The notes under the pieces were generated by a model. That model did no database searches. It had not been told where the DNA came from and saw only the letters and a list, made by a program, of their open reading frames with translations. Both the position numbers and the translations under genes were made by a program. 64,000 nucleotides of DNA from Sindora glabra (taxonomy: Eukaryota; Streptophyta; Magnoliopsida; Fabales; Fabaceae): assembly GCA_020226215.1 (NCBI GenBank), contig CM035232.1:56553220-56617219 (forward strand), given 5' to 3'. Positions 1 through 10,882 of the stretch are shown piece by piece (position 1 is the first letter of the stretch; each line of letters opens with the position of its first letter).

Positions 1-1669
1 TTTTAATACTTTTACCAAGTTGGTTTTGCACTTCATTCTTGAATTCCTTGAACTTTTCAAAGGATTCTGATTTGTGTTTCATAAGATACACATATCCATA
101 TCTACTGAAATCATCAGTAAATGTAATGAAGTACTGAAAACCTCCTCTAGCAGGTGAACTAATGGGCCCACATACATCAGTATGTATGAGACCCAATAGA
201 TCATTAGCCCTTTCACTGTGTCTAGTGAATGGTGTTTTAGTCATTTTTCCTAGCAAACAAGATTCGCATATTTCATATGATTCAAAATCAAATGAATCCA
301 AGAATCCATCCTCATGAAGCTTGGATATGCGCTTCTCATTTATATGGCCCAAACGACAATGCCAGAGATAGGTTGGATTTAAATCATTTGATTTAAATCG
401 CTTAGTGTTTATGTTATAGACAGGCATTTCAAGATCAAGAATATAGAGCCCATTGAACATTTGTGCACTGCAGTAAAACATTTCATTTAAATAAACTGAA
501 CAACTTTTGTCCTTTATTATAAATGAAAAACCTTTCTTGTCCAAACAAGAAACAGAAATAATATTCCTGCTGATAGCAGGCACAAAATAACAATCCTCTA
601 ATTCTATTACTAAACCAGAAGGTAAAGATAGATAATATGTCCCTACAGCTAGCGCAACAACTCTTGCTCCATTACCAACTCGTAGGTCCACTTTGCCTTT
701 AGCTAGAGTCCTACTCCTTTGTAGTTCCTGCACATTTGTACAAATGTGAGAACCGCATCCGGTATCTAATACCCAAGATGTAGAAGTTGAAACATTAATT
801 TCTATAACATAGATACCTGAAGCGGAAGTCTCACTTCCCTTCTTCTTTTTCAGATCTTCCAGATAGACCTTGCAGTTTCTTTTCCAATGTCCGGTTTGAC
901 CGCAATGGAAGCATGTCCCTTCCTTAGCCACACCCCCTTTTGGTTTCAGTGCAGAGGATTTAGACTTGGGCTTGCCTTTGGATTTGGAATCCTTCTTATT
1001 TTTGCCCTTGCCTTTTCCTTTTCCTTTGCCCTTTTGAACCATCATTATGGTATTAGGCTTAGTCTTTTGCAAATTTTGTTCAGCAGTTCTTAACATGCTT
1101 AACAATTCTGGCAGTGGTTTGTCAATTTCATTCATGTTGTAATTCATGATAAATTGACCATAACTCTGTGGCAACGATTGCAGAATTAAGTCAGTGGCCA
1201 ACTCTTGACCTAGTGGTGCACCCAATCTTTCAAGGTTCTCAACATACCCAATCATTTTGAGTACATGAGGCCCAACAGGGTTTCCTTCTGCCAGTTTGCA
1301 CTGAAACAAGGCTTTTGTCACCTCAAACCTCTCATGCCGAGCTTGGCCTTCATAAAGCTTCTTAAGATGCTCAAGCATGTCATAAGCTTCCATGTTCTCA
1401 TGTTGCTTCTGAAGCTCAGAGTCCATGGTAGCCAACATGAGACAACCGACATCTAATGCGTCATCATGATGCTTCTTATAAGCATCCTTTTGAGCTCGAG
1501 GGGCAGTAGCTTCAGGTTCTTGAGGAACAGGTCCCTCTAGGACATACATTTTACGCTCATGTTTGAGGACTATCCTCAAATTCCTGTACCAGTCCAGGAA
1601 GTTTGTTTCATTCAGTTTGTCCTTCTCAAGGACCGATCGCAGTGATAAGTTATTTGATGTATTAGCCAT
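1..1669 (-). CDS. copia gag-pol polyprotein, N-terminal 556 residues, truncated by the window edge
   Basis: The frame starts at ATG 1669-1667 and stays open to base 1. It codes for the Gag-Pol precursor that forms the particle, matures itself and integrates the cDNA. Residues 1-240 are the UBN2-type Gag typical of plant copia (DWYRNLRIVLK near residue 28). A lysine/glycine-rich linker follows, then a CCHC knuckle at 253-266 (CFHCGQTGHWKRNC), which binds RNA. The aspartic protease has D302-T303-G304 within VLDTGCGSH. The gag-pre-integrase zinc site is H437/H442/C468/C471. The integrase core begins with the first catalytic Asp at D498 (HTDVCGP); the second Asp and the Glu would lie past the edge. 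The start is the first Met of the domain, with stops upstream. The complementary ORFs at 887-1093 and 1265-1456 are shadows. Confidence 0.95.
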   Translation of the reverse strand, partial: MANTSNNLSLRSVLEKDKLNETNFLDWYRNLRIVLKHERKMYVLEGPVPQEPEATAPRAQKDAYKKHHDDALDVGCLMLATMDSELQKQHENMEAYDMLEHLKKLYEGQARHERFEVTKALFQCKLAEGNPVGPHVLKMIGYVENLERLGAPLGQELATDLILQSLPQSYGQFIMNYNMNEIDKPLPELLSMLRTAEQNLQKTKPNTIMMVQKGKGKGKGKGKNKKDSKSKGKPKSKSSALKPKGGVAKEGTCFHCGQTGHWKRNCKVYLEDLKKKKGSETSASGIYVIEINVSTSTSWVLDTGCGSHICTNVQELQRSRTLAKGKVDLRVGNGARVVALAVGTYYLSLPSGLVIELEDCYFVPAISRNIISVSCLDKKGFSFIIKDKSCSVYLNEMFYCSAQMFNGLYILDLEMPVYNINTKRFKSNDLNPTYLWHCRLGHINEKRISKLHEDGFLDSFDFESYEICESCLLGKMTKTPFTRHSERANDLLGLIHTDVCGPISSPARGGFQYFITFTDDFSRYGYVYLMKHKSESFEKFKEFKNEVQNQLGKSIK

Positions 1670-2850
1670 TGGTTATCTACGACAGAAATATGCAAAGTAA
1701 GTATTAAATTTAAAACATTTAATAAGGTCTTTTATTAAATGTACCTCCCACTATTTCATTCAAATTAATAGCCCTCACTATTAATTCGAAAAGTCATAGT
1801 ATTTAAGCTTTCTAGTGGGCCAAGATCCATATTTCACCAAGCTTTAAGTTAGCTTTGGCTAATCACTTAAAACTTAGTTATTTAGGTAAGCAACACTTGC
1901 CAATTGTATCATATACAACTCTTGGATAGTTGGGTGAACAACATTTGTCCTAGTCCATCTTATGAACTAAAGCCCAACTCTATGCCTCTAGGTCTCAATC
2001 CTATTGAGATATCCTAGTTAAGTCGGACCGAATATTTGACATTCGGATATCACTATTATCCAGTCGCATCTCACCAAGATAAACGAGGTACCTTGCTTTG
2101 GCAAACCTACCTTATGTCGATCAAGGCCTTGATGAGTGCCAAATATTGGAAGGCATCATTAATTATTACTGACTTAATATTTTGAATGAGGGATTTCAAC
2201 TTAATTATTATCAGATCTCACCATAACTAGCCTATTTATTCATGCAATATATCTAGCATATCTCATATATCATATAAAGTAAATGAATAAAATAGACTAC
2301 CATATATCATATATCATGCAATGAATAGAACTATCACATAGTAGGAACACATTCTATCACATAATAAATGCATGCTCATCAATATCATCACATAATAAAG
2401 AAATCAAAATGTCACATAGTATGGCCCAAAATTCTATTTTCTAATGACATTCCTAACTAACTCCTTAGCTTCTTCTTGTCTCATAGCTCCTTAGCTTCTC
2501 CTTGTTCTAAGCAAAGAATACTCCATTGCAATTACAAATTTACAACAGAAACCCCGAGTTACATTCGGGGGGAATTGAGATAAGAAGAGAATATACATTA
2601 GAGAAATAGAGGAAGACACGACACGCAGGTCGTATTTTAAAATCCATCCATTAAAAACTCCAAGGGCCATACTATGCAACACATTCATGCATCATATGTA
2701 ATAAATGCTAAGAAATATATGTAACCAAGATAAAGAGGATGATTGACATATATATATTTCATAACATCTTTATCATAAAAAATCATGTTTTAAAACGGCG
2801 CCTTAAGAACAAAAACAATTTTGAACACTACGCAGAGTTAGCACGGCGGT

Positions 2851-2926
2851 CCCGCTAGCCGGTTAGCGGGCGGGGGTCAAGGGGGCAGCGCCCCCTTGCC
2901 GGGGGGTGTGGGGGGCGGAGCCCCCC
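2851..2926 (-). other. three GC-rich perfect hairpins in the retrotransposon leader
   Basis: Three stem-loops follow one another in about 76 bp. The first pairs 2851-2857 with 2864-2870 (CCCGCTA/TAGCGGG). The second pairs 2878-2886 with 2890-2898 (CAAGGGGGC/GCCCCCTTG, three-base loop). The third pairs 2910-2916 with 2920-2926 (GGGGGGC/GCCCCCC, three-base loop). The surrounding 1.8 kb is AT-rich, so chance is unlikely. Candidate packaging or dimerisation structure; the function is not shown by sequence. Confidence 0.7.
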
Positions 2927-3581
2927 GGGCTAAAAATTGAATACATCTGACATTCAAATTTTGATTCATTTTGCCAACAATTGACACACCCCAAGTCGAA
3001 CAATTCGACTATATGATTGACATTCAAATCATAGTTTAAAATAGGATTTACGTCCTAAACACTTTGAATAATTTTAATCATATCAAAACAGATCCAGCCA
3101 TATTCAAATAATTTAAAGCATACATATACCTCATAGACCAGATTCAACTTAATCATATTAAATGAATTTAAACAAGTCTTTACAGATTCAGAATTAATCA
3201 TATCAATTCTATGCTGACTAGGTTATATGCTTTAAATGCAGAGAACATCACATGTTCAGAACAGATTCTACGCATATATAAAGCAGAAAAATGCATGATC
3301 ATATTCATACAATTAATCTCATCAATTGATAATCTGATTCAAAATTCAAATCATATATATCATATATATATTTACGAAATCAGAATCATACACGAGTAAA
3401 CATATCTCTCATATATATCTAGTTTAAACAGAAACTGATTTGATATTAATTTATCACATAAATATTCATCAAAACGTGTAACTTCTGATTTAAACCGAAA
3501 CAGATTTGACATGTATTTATCATATAAATATTCATCAAAAAATGGTAAAACACATAATCAGAACTATATATTTTGCAAGAA

Positions 3582-3593
3582 GCTCTGATACCA
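3582..3593 (-). other. primer binding site for initiator tRNA-Met (copia element)
   Basis: The minus strand reads TGGTATCAGAGC, the standard plant iMet primer-binding sequence, one base after the LTR terminus at 3595. It fixes both the LTR boundary and the element orientation. Confidence 0.95.
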
Positions 3594-3594
3594 C

Positions 3595-4224
3595 TGTTGG
3601 GAATTCGGATTATCACATGCAACGGAATTTTAAATTTTGATCCGAATTCTACCTAGGATCCATGCAAAAAGCATGAGTTAATGATTAGGGTTTTACCTAT
3701 TGGGCACTCGTGTTTCTACTGATCAAAACTTGAGAGCGGATGAATCAAACGCCTGCCGGAAGGTACAGCGTCTCTACGGTATCCACACGGAGTGAACAAC
3801 GACCTCTCACCCTCCACGCGTCTGCTAGGATGCGTTTTTCTCTCTAAGAATTAGGATTGGATGTTTTTGAGTGATTTAGGGTTTATATGGAAGCTTAAAA
3901 CGTGATGCTTAAGTGCTGCCCTCAAGTCCCTTTTTATAGAACTTAGGCAAGTCATAATCCTAGTCCTACTAGGATAATGCTTCCAAAATCCTAATCACAC
4001 TTAACAACTCATCTTATCCTTATTCTAGAGATAATGGGAAGAGATAAGACTTATCTATTAATTATCTAATATTAGATAATGATATTATCTCATAATATAA
4101 ATATCTTAATATTAGATAATTGCACATAGTTATCAAATATCAAAATAATATTATCTCATAATATTTTTATCTAATATCTGATAAGATAATTACTTGATAT
4201 TACTTTAATATCAAATAATATCAC

Positions 4225-4273
<49 letters not shown>

Positions 4274-5269
4274 GTGAATTTATTATTCTTAATAATATAT
4301 ATGCACGAAAATAAGTCCAATTAATTGGATATTAATATAATCAAAGTCCAATTAATTATTGTCTTATTCCTACTCCTTTTGTGTGACCCTGTAGGTTCTT
4401 ACTACGTTGACAATGACTTATTATTGAGCCATAGACAGCGAGCGGTATCTAGCAATACATCACTGCCACTCAAGTAGTAAGAATGTCTGTGATTCGACAT
4501 CCACCTAATACATGATCAACGTTTTACATCACAACCCTTTTGTAATAATATCCAAATTGAACTGGAGGCATGGAATGTGTCATTCTCGTCAATGTTCAAT
4601 TTATATTTCTTGATACTGAGTAGACTTAAAATAAATAATTAATATCACATATTAATTCAACTGAGCATGGCCATGCATTTCTAAGTCTCACTCAATCAAG
4701 GGGCCCAAGGATATTTCTCTTTTATACAAGAGTAACAAAATTCCATTTACATCACTCACTTCCCTCTGCATGATTTATGACACACCCAATCAATGCCCTA
4801 CTTGTCACCTGATTAAAGGTGACATAGGACAATATTAAAGTGAGTAATTCCTCATGTAGGGAACCGTAGTGACTTCAGGTCAAAGGTTTATGCGTAGTTG
4901 TGATCATATGAGAATAACTTATGACACGTTTATCCATGCAATATTCTCATAGTGGGTCAGTCCAGTACATTGTTCACTAGCAATGTACTCATGTATTGAC
5001 TTGATATCACATATCCATGATTCGTAATCATCAGTCACTATACATGCTAGTCTCGATGTATTATTACTATCCTTTTTCATAATAATACTTGACTAGGGGC
5101 ATTTTAGGAATAGCAAAGCTATTCCAAGGATAATTATTATATTAAGTTATAAATTGCGCATAATAATAATAAAAAATAATATAATAATTAAATTGCCTAA
5201 AATAAAATATAATACATTGTGTATAACTCTAATCATCTTATATGATTGGTTCTAGGACACACACCAACA
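3595..5269 (-). repeat. 5' LTR of the copia element
   Basis: On the minus strand it begins TGTTGGTGTG at 5269 and ends CCCAACA at 3595, giving TG...CA ends with short inverted termini TGTTGG/CCAACA. Length is 1675 bp, the usual size for Angela/BARE LTRs. It contains a (TA)n tract at about 4229-4271. U3 is the AT-rich part, and R/U5 should lie below about 3905. Confidence 0.93.
3931..3940 (-). promoter_or_regulatory. LTR promoter TATA box
   Basis: TCTATAAAAA on the minus strand lies in the 3' third of the LTR, where copia promoters are expected, so transcription should begin near 3900. A second TATA-like site, CCATATAAAC, lies at 3881-3890; two-TATA LTRs are known in the BARE group. Position-based prediction. 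Confidence 0.6.
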
Positions 5270-7062
5270 GACAAGACCTACTTTTCCTTTTCATTTGTAT
5301 AATGTCCTTTTTTATTGTTCATTATTTCCTAATAAATTTCTAGTTTAAAGGAATTGTACCCTCACTTTAGTTGTCAACACATGCATTCCACAAGACATTT
5401 TAAAGGACTTTAGAAAAAAAAATCCTTTCAAATTGTTTTGTAGAATCCTTGTGCTTACTATTGAATTGCAAGTACAAATCCTAGTAATGTTGAATATGAT
5501 AATCTACACCTTTCATCTTAAAAACCATCATTATTGAATATAATTGTAACACTTGAGCTATTTTAGTAATTTCTTTAAATTTAAAAAGTTCCAAAGTACT
5601 TATTTTAAATTAGTTTGTATTATTAAATTATTCCATTATAGTTATTTCTAGAAATAAAATAATTATTTTCATATTTAATTGTTTAATCACTATTCATTTT
5701 TCTTATGATAAAATTTGAATATTTAACTTTACAAATGATATTATAATAATTTTTATTTAGCCAATGTGTCATCCAAATTTTCCTTAAATGAATTTTATGA
5801 TGTTTCTTTTATAGATTAAGAATATTTAGAATTTATGAATGTAAAGATTTATTAAAGGGTTTGTGCAGGCTTTAGTAAATGATTTTATTTATAAACTTAT
5901 AAATTTTAGGCACTTCTATTCCTAAGTCATCAATAAGTTGGTGAATATGTTCTTTAACATTAACTTTTCCATTAGATTTATAAAAAGGATGAGGTTATAG
6001 CTTAGTAAGTAGGGTTCTAGAATTCATTTAACACTTTCAAAAAATCACTTCAGATCATGTTCTATGATAAGAGAACAAGTTATTTACTTAGTAGAAAACT
6101 TTTTTTCATCTAAGTATACTGTTGTCCATTGATAAAATTGGTGTGATGGATTTGGTGGTCTTGTTACTTGGATTTAAGGTTACAATTGAGAGACTATTTA
6201 TGAGATAGGTTATGAAAGAAGGGTAAACTAGGAAATTAATCCTCCTTGAGAAAGAGAACCCATAATTTAATTAACATTCGATATAACTTGTCTAATTTGT
6301 TGCTAACCTCTCACGAGGTTATTAAACATAACAAAAGGAAGTGTAACCTTGAGGTTTATGATCAATACTGTCATGGAATTGTGAAAAGCTTATCTAGTGA
6401 CTGCAATAGTGATGTTAATAACTTGAGCCACAATTTATATTATGGTGAGCTTTGAAAATAGAAAAAGTTCTAAGGGATTACTAAATCCTACTACTAGCTC
6501 TAAATTCTAGCTAAAAATAGACTGAGGATTATAAACCTTAGGGATAAAATTTCTCAGCATACTAAGGGAAGTATTTCTTAAGGGTTTCTAGTAAAGGCAA
6601 TTTCTATGTCATCTTTGTCATTGGTAACCACTTCTTTTCCTAACATCACTATTGTATACACCTTCTTAATGGAATCACTAAAATGTTGATAAGAGGAAAG
6701 AATGTTTCCATAGGTTAAAGGTGAAAGTATAATAATGAATTTCTTAAAGGTGGCTTAAGGGAGTAAAGAATGAGCACTTATAGCTAGGGTTTGCTGATTA
6801 AGGCACATAGGGACTATATTGCATATAACCATTTCTTCTTAGTGAAATGGATGATATATATAGGGTGAAAGAATGGAAAAGAATGTGTGAGAGTGTACAT
6901 AAGGGTGATAACAATCTATATAAGAGGGTCGGAGATGGTTAGCTAGTTAGTACATAAGTGATGCCATTAAGTACAAGGTAATGGTAATGATGATGGGTAT
7001 TAGTGGTTTGTACAGCACTATTGTGGTCAAAGTTTTGACTAAATTTGGTAAAGGAGTTGATG
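5270..7062. other. AT-rich stretch with no recognised gene
   Basis: It lies between the copia LTR end and the Athila-like 3' LTR. No coding match was seen on either strand. The open frame at 6246-6455 (69 codons) resembles nothing I know and has no coding-type composition. Probably old, eroded repeat or intergenic DNA. Confidence 0.5.
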
Positions 7063-8225
7063 TGTGCCATTTAACACCAAAAATTAAACTAAACCTACTC
7101 TTTTATGTAGATAGGTGAGTCTAGGTTGAATCCAAGGGATTAGAGATTAATAAGTGGTAATAGAATATACAATATTTTTCTTTTTTTTTTTATAAAAGCA
7201 ACCAAATAAAACATAATGCAATAATGAATTACAAAATTAAAAAAGGAAAAGCCATAATAAAGATAATTACAAGCTTAAGAGATATTTTGACACTTAATTG
7301 GTTAATTTATCCTAAATAACACCTATCAAGTTACTCTAATTTGATTAATTAGCTAAGGACTATACAAGCACTAACACTTATGTTCCTTAATTAATTAACC
7401 TAAACCCAGCATCCAAACAAAAGTATTAAGATTCATGGAATAATTAAAATTGACTTAATAATCTAACCTAGCATTAAATCATTAATTCAAATCCTATCTC
7501 TCTTAGGTAATGAATAATTTAGCCTAACGTTAAACAATTAGCACCTAATTTCTACTCATGTAATAATTAATTACAACTAACATTTTAAATGATTGTCTAG
7601 CAATAGATCACAAAAGATAACAAACTAATGGATCTAGATTAGTAAATTATCTAAGACAATTATAAACTTGAAAAAGTTGAAAAATAAAATATAATTAAAT
7701 TAAAAGTAAATCAATAGGATAAAGTCTTAAAATCAAGTTAAAGTAATTTTGGAATTCCCTTAAACTGATTGAAGGAAACTAGTCACTCGTAGTGGTTTAC
7801 AAGAGAAGACTAGAAGAAGATAGTTGTTATCCACAAAGATTACATTGCCTTTAGAGGTAGAAAACTTAACATATCTGATCACTTAAGAAAGAAAACCTAC
7901 TAGGTCAAGTTAAGGTACCTTTTAAAGTTATAATGAATATGGCTTAGCTTAATTTGGAAACCTAAAACCTAATTTACCAACCAAATTACTACAAAAGTTT
8001 ACAAAAATAAATCTTATAGGTTAATACATAGCTAATATTTGATAATCAAAACTATATAGTTTCACTAATCCTAAAACATGAAATTTGTTGGATTGGATCT
8101 AATCTAACTTTGTTCTTAGGGCTTCAAATATGATTTAAAAACTAAGACTGGGTTAAATTGGATAGTAACACTAGATCTTCTTCTTAGCCAAATATAAATA
8201 TTAGCTAAATCATGAAAGTTATAGA
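7063..8225 (-). repeat. 3' LTR of the Athila-like element
   Basis: It aligns along its length with 16409-18345. Shared landmarks include GGATTGAATCC-type text near 7118, TTAATTAATTAACCTAA near 7390, and the ACTAATGGATC segment near 7625. The terminus TGTGCCATTTAACACC corresponds to TGTACATTATTTCACAC in the other copy. The copies differ at many positions, so the insertion is old. Confidence 0.8.
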
Positions 8226-9690
8226 TATTCCTCTTAGATTCCTAACAACATAAATATTACTCTAATTGGATCTTTAGAACTTAAGTTAAAGTAAAAAATC
8301 TATGATAGTATCAAAATCTAGTATTAACTAAATAATACAATAACAATGCAAAATCATAACCCAATCATAAAGTAAGATCTTATTAAATTAAGTACATGTA
8401 ACACTTTAAGAGAAAAAATATAGAAGAAAATAATATAAAAAATATTTTGTACATCAAATTCTCTTACACTTAGCCTTTGGATGTACTTAGATAAGTACAA
8501 CTTCATTTCATGCGAAAGAACAAAAGACTAACTTTCTAATGACTTCAAAATTAAAAAATTTCTAGGTAAGAAACAATGAAAGCCATTAAGGATCCTAACA
8601 CATCATGATAAATAATCTTGATAAAGTCAAAATTAATTAATATAACAACTTCATTCATAAAAGGTTGAATCAAATTGATAGACGCTTTTAAAATTTTCTT
8701 TGTCCATTACTTAAATGTTTAGGACCAATGTTTCACTTTAATTCATTCCATGAAATTACCATACCATAAGCCTGCTTACCATAATCTCCATTACTCAAAT
8801 CGAATGCTTAACATAAATCAAAATGACTTATGTAAAATTTGTGATAGGGCTAGTAGGAAAAGGAAGGAAAATTGAAGAGTGAAAAGCTAAAATCTAAATT
8901 TTTTTTTAGAGAACTTCAAATATAAACGTATGGCTAAATTATGAATAATTACAACTTAACATAATACCAAAACTTTAATTCCAAATACTCATCAATTTCT
9001 TTATTTTTTTCCTTTCTCTCCTAATTCTTTTTACCTTATTCTTTTTTGTTTCTTTTTATAATTAATTTTGCTTCTTTTTTTAAAATGATAGTATTTTATT
9101 TTTTTTCTTTTTTTTGATTAAATCTTGAATTAGAAGTTAATGATTTTCGATAACACAAACATGTATACCTTCACACTTGTTCAAGGACCTATCTCATAAA
9201 GATTTCAAATATTTTGCTAATATTTAAAGTCCAGAAAAGACACTTCATGCAGAAGAAGGAAAGAGAATAGCATAAATTTTTGATAAAGAAAATATTTATA
9301 TTAATCAAATCCTAGAAGTAAGGCAATTCATTCAATTATGTTATAAAACCCTTAAAGTCAATTGATTCTTATTCATGAAAAATGCAAAATCTCAATCAGT
9401 AGAAAGTAATTAAAATGACTAAAAAAGATAAAGAAAATATATTTTTTAATTTTACTATTTTCTTCAAAAATTAAAATCATTAAAAGAAAAACATAAAATA
9501 AATCTTAAAAGTATCCCCCACACTTAATTTTAGATTTTCCTTAATGTAAAGTATACAATCATTGAGAAAAAAAATTAAAGACAAGTAAAGTAAAAGAAAA
9601 GGTAAAGAGAAAATGAATTTAAAAGCTTGGGTTGCCTCCTAAAAAAATGCTTTTCTTTAATATATTTGGCTTGTCATTATAAATGCTAAT
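8226..9690 (-). other. non-coding post-pol region of the Athila-like element
   Basis: It lies between the pol remnant and the 3' LTR, as in Athila/Tat elements, which have a long region here. The minus strand holds a polypurine run, GTGTGGGGGATAC at about 9514-9526, of the type found after pol in this lineage. The 8290-8440 part has an inverted relative at 18540-18700. No ORF was recognised. Confidence 0.6.
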
Positions 9691-10275
9691 GCTCAAGTTA
9701 AGTAAACTGCATCCCTTTAATTGCATTTCTTTTACTTTATATTGCTAGAATCCTTCATGAAATGGTTTAAGCCACTACTTATTAACCTTGACCACCTTGC
9801 TAGTTTCTAAACTTTTAATTTAACTACACCATAAGAAAAAAACATTAATAATAAAAAGAATCCAACCTAACAAGAATATAACTTTCTAGGCATCAAATAA
9901 ACTGTAGAATTATATAGTAAAAAAATGTCCAACCTAACGAGAATATAACTTTCTAGGCGTCAAATAAAGTCTAGAATTATATAGTAAAACATCTTGTCCA
10001 ACCATAAAAGTCTTCCAAACAATCATATTATCATGGAATGCTCTAATTTTTTCCTTGTAAATCCATGAATTCTTATAGGCCTTAAGTTGAATTTCTTCCG
10101 ATTCTTGTAATTGTAGCTTTCTTTTTGCACTAATTTCATTGAAATCCAAGTTACACCATATCATAACCTAATATGTCTTATGTTCTAGCTCAATATGAAG
10201 ATGGCATGATTCGCCAAAGACTAATATATATGAAGGCATTCTAATAGGTATATTGCATTCTTATAGGCCCAAAGT
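9691..10275 (-). pseudogene. integrase C-terminal remnant (Athila-like pol)
   Basis: The minus-strand frame at 10164-9934 keeps a diagnostic stretch of plant gypsy integrase: KLQLQESEEIQLKAY, then KEKIRAFHDNM and LYNSRLYLTPRKL. This equals the KLQLxELEExRxEAYE...FHDK...LLFNSRLKLxPGKL block known from Athila/Tat. Upstream (about 10270-10200) ALWAYKNA equals the usual DALWAYRTA. Downstream, after a shift, SLETSKVVKVN and WLKPFHEGF match the normal end of the polyprotein (VNGHRLKPFYEGF). The catalytic core is absent, so it is non-functional. Confidence 0.85.
9861..9993. repeat. tandem duplication of 67 bp in the integrase remnant
   Basis: Copies at 9861-9927 and 9928-9993 both read TCCAACCTAAC(A/G)AGAATATAAC... 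and TAGAATTATATAGTAAAA. The duplication lies in the LYLTPRKLYSR-coding stretch, so it arose after the element was inserted or in an already dead copy. Confidence 0.85.
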
Positions 10276-10389
10276 GCATTATTAAGCCTAACACTCAAAT
10301 CTTTTTATTTTTTTACATTAATTTCTTTAAGATGGATTTAACTTCTCTATTTGAAATTTTAGCTTATCAATTTATTTAAGTGCTAAATG

Positions 10390-10877
10390 AATTGCAAAGT
10401 TTGAAAGGCATTTCCTTGCATACAATATGCCAAATAGGCAAGTGAAGGTAGTTTTACCTTGATCTTCTCATTAATCAAAATTTGGAAGTACCTAATATAG
10501 CTATCCAAAAAGCAATAATGGGATTTTTAACATTTGATCAATGAAAAGTGGGGAAAGTGGTCTTTTTTAGTTAAAGCATTCAACTTGATATAATTTATGC
10601 AAACTTGCCTTTACTTATAATTCTAGTTGGAACAAGCTTATTGTTTTAGTTCTTTACACCTACTATGCCACTTTTCTTAGGAGTAACTTATACCAAGCTC
10701 ACTTATTTGCCATTTGATATGGAGTATATAATTCTAACTTCCAAAGGCTTCATGACTTCTTTCTCTACCACATCCATCATAAGAAGATTCAATCCCCTTT
10801 GTGTTTGTACAAATGATTTTAGTCTATCCTATTATAAAATTTTGTGCATGTATATGGAAAAGTTAATGCCTTTAATT
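10390..10877 (-). pseudogene. reverse transcriptase N-terminal remnant (Athila-like pol)
   Basis: Minus-strand reading with stops gives MHKILL, then RGLNLLMMDVVEKEVMKPL, VRIIYSIS, VTPKKSG, NKLVPTRI, then LTKKDHFP and HYCFLDSYIRYFQI. These equal the plant gypsy RT series (QRRLNPNM..EVVKKEVxKLL, GIIYPISDS, VPKKGG, IDYRKLN, KDHFPLPF, YCFLDGYSGYFQI). It stops before the YxDD catalytic motif, where the internal deletion begins. Upstream it is cut by the solo LTR. Confidence 0.85.
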
Positions 10878-10882
10878 TCAAC
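10878..10882. repeat. target site duplication of solo LTR 1, left copy (TCAAC)
   Basis: TCAAC immediately precedes the LTR end TATCACAACC. It pairs exactly with 13615-13619. Confidence 0.88.

Larger units (their letters stand above)
1670..3594 (-). other. long untranslated leader of the copia element
   Basis: About 1.9 kb separates the LTR from the gag start. It has no ORF of note on the sense strand and is AT-rich, with repeated CATATATCAT runs (2260-2330 and 3350-3370), except for one sharply GC-rich island at 2843-2930. BARE-type elements are known for leaders of about 2 kb, so the length fits the lineage. It probably carries dimerisation and packaging signals; that role is inference. Confidence 0.85.
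1..5269 (-). mobile_element. Ty1/copia LTR retrotransposon, Angela/BARE-like, 5' half
   Basis: Read on the minus strand the order is 5' LTR (5269-3595), a primer binding site directly after it, a leader of about 1.9 kb (3582-1670), then gag-pol running off the window at base 1. The 1.7-kb LTR, the 2-kb leader and the Gag type match my knowledge of the Angela/BARE group; that lineage call is from motif recognition, not a search. The frame has no stop or frameshift over 556 codons, unlike every other element here, so it is probably young and possibly competent. RT, RNase H and the 3' LTR lie outside, so the target duplication cannot be checked; the outer flank starts GACAA at 5270. Confidence 0.93.

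Noticed and set aside
887..1456. Two plus-strand frames at 887-1093 and 1265-1456
   Set aside because: Shadows of the copia gag-pol frame on the minus strand.
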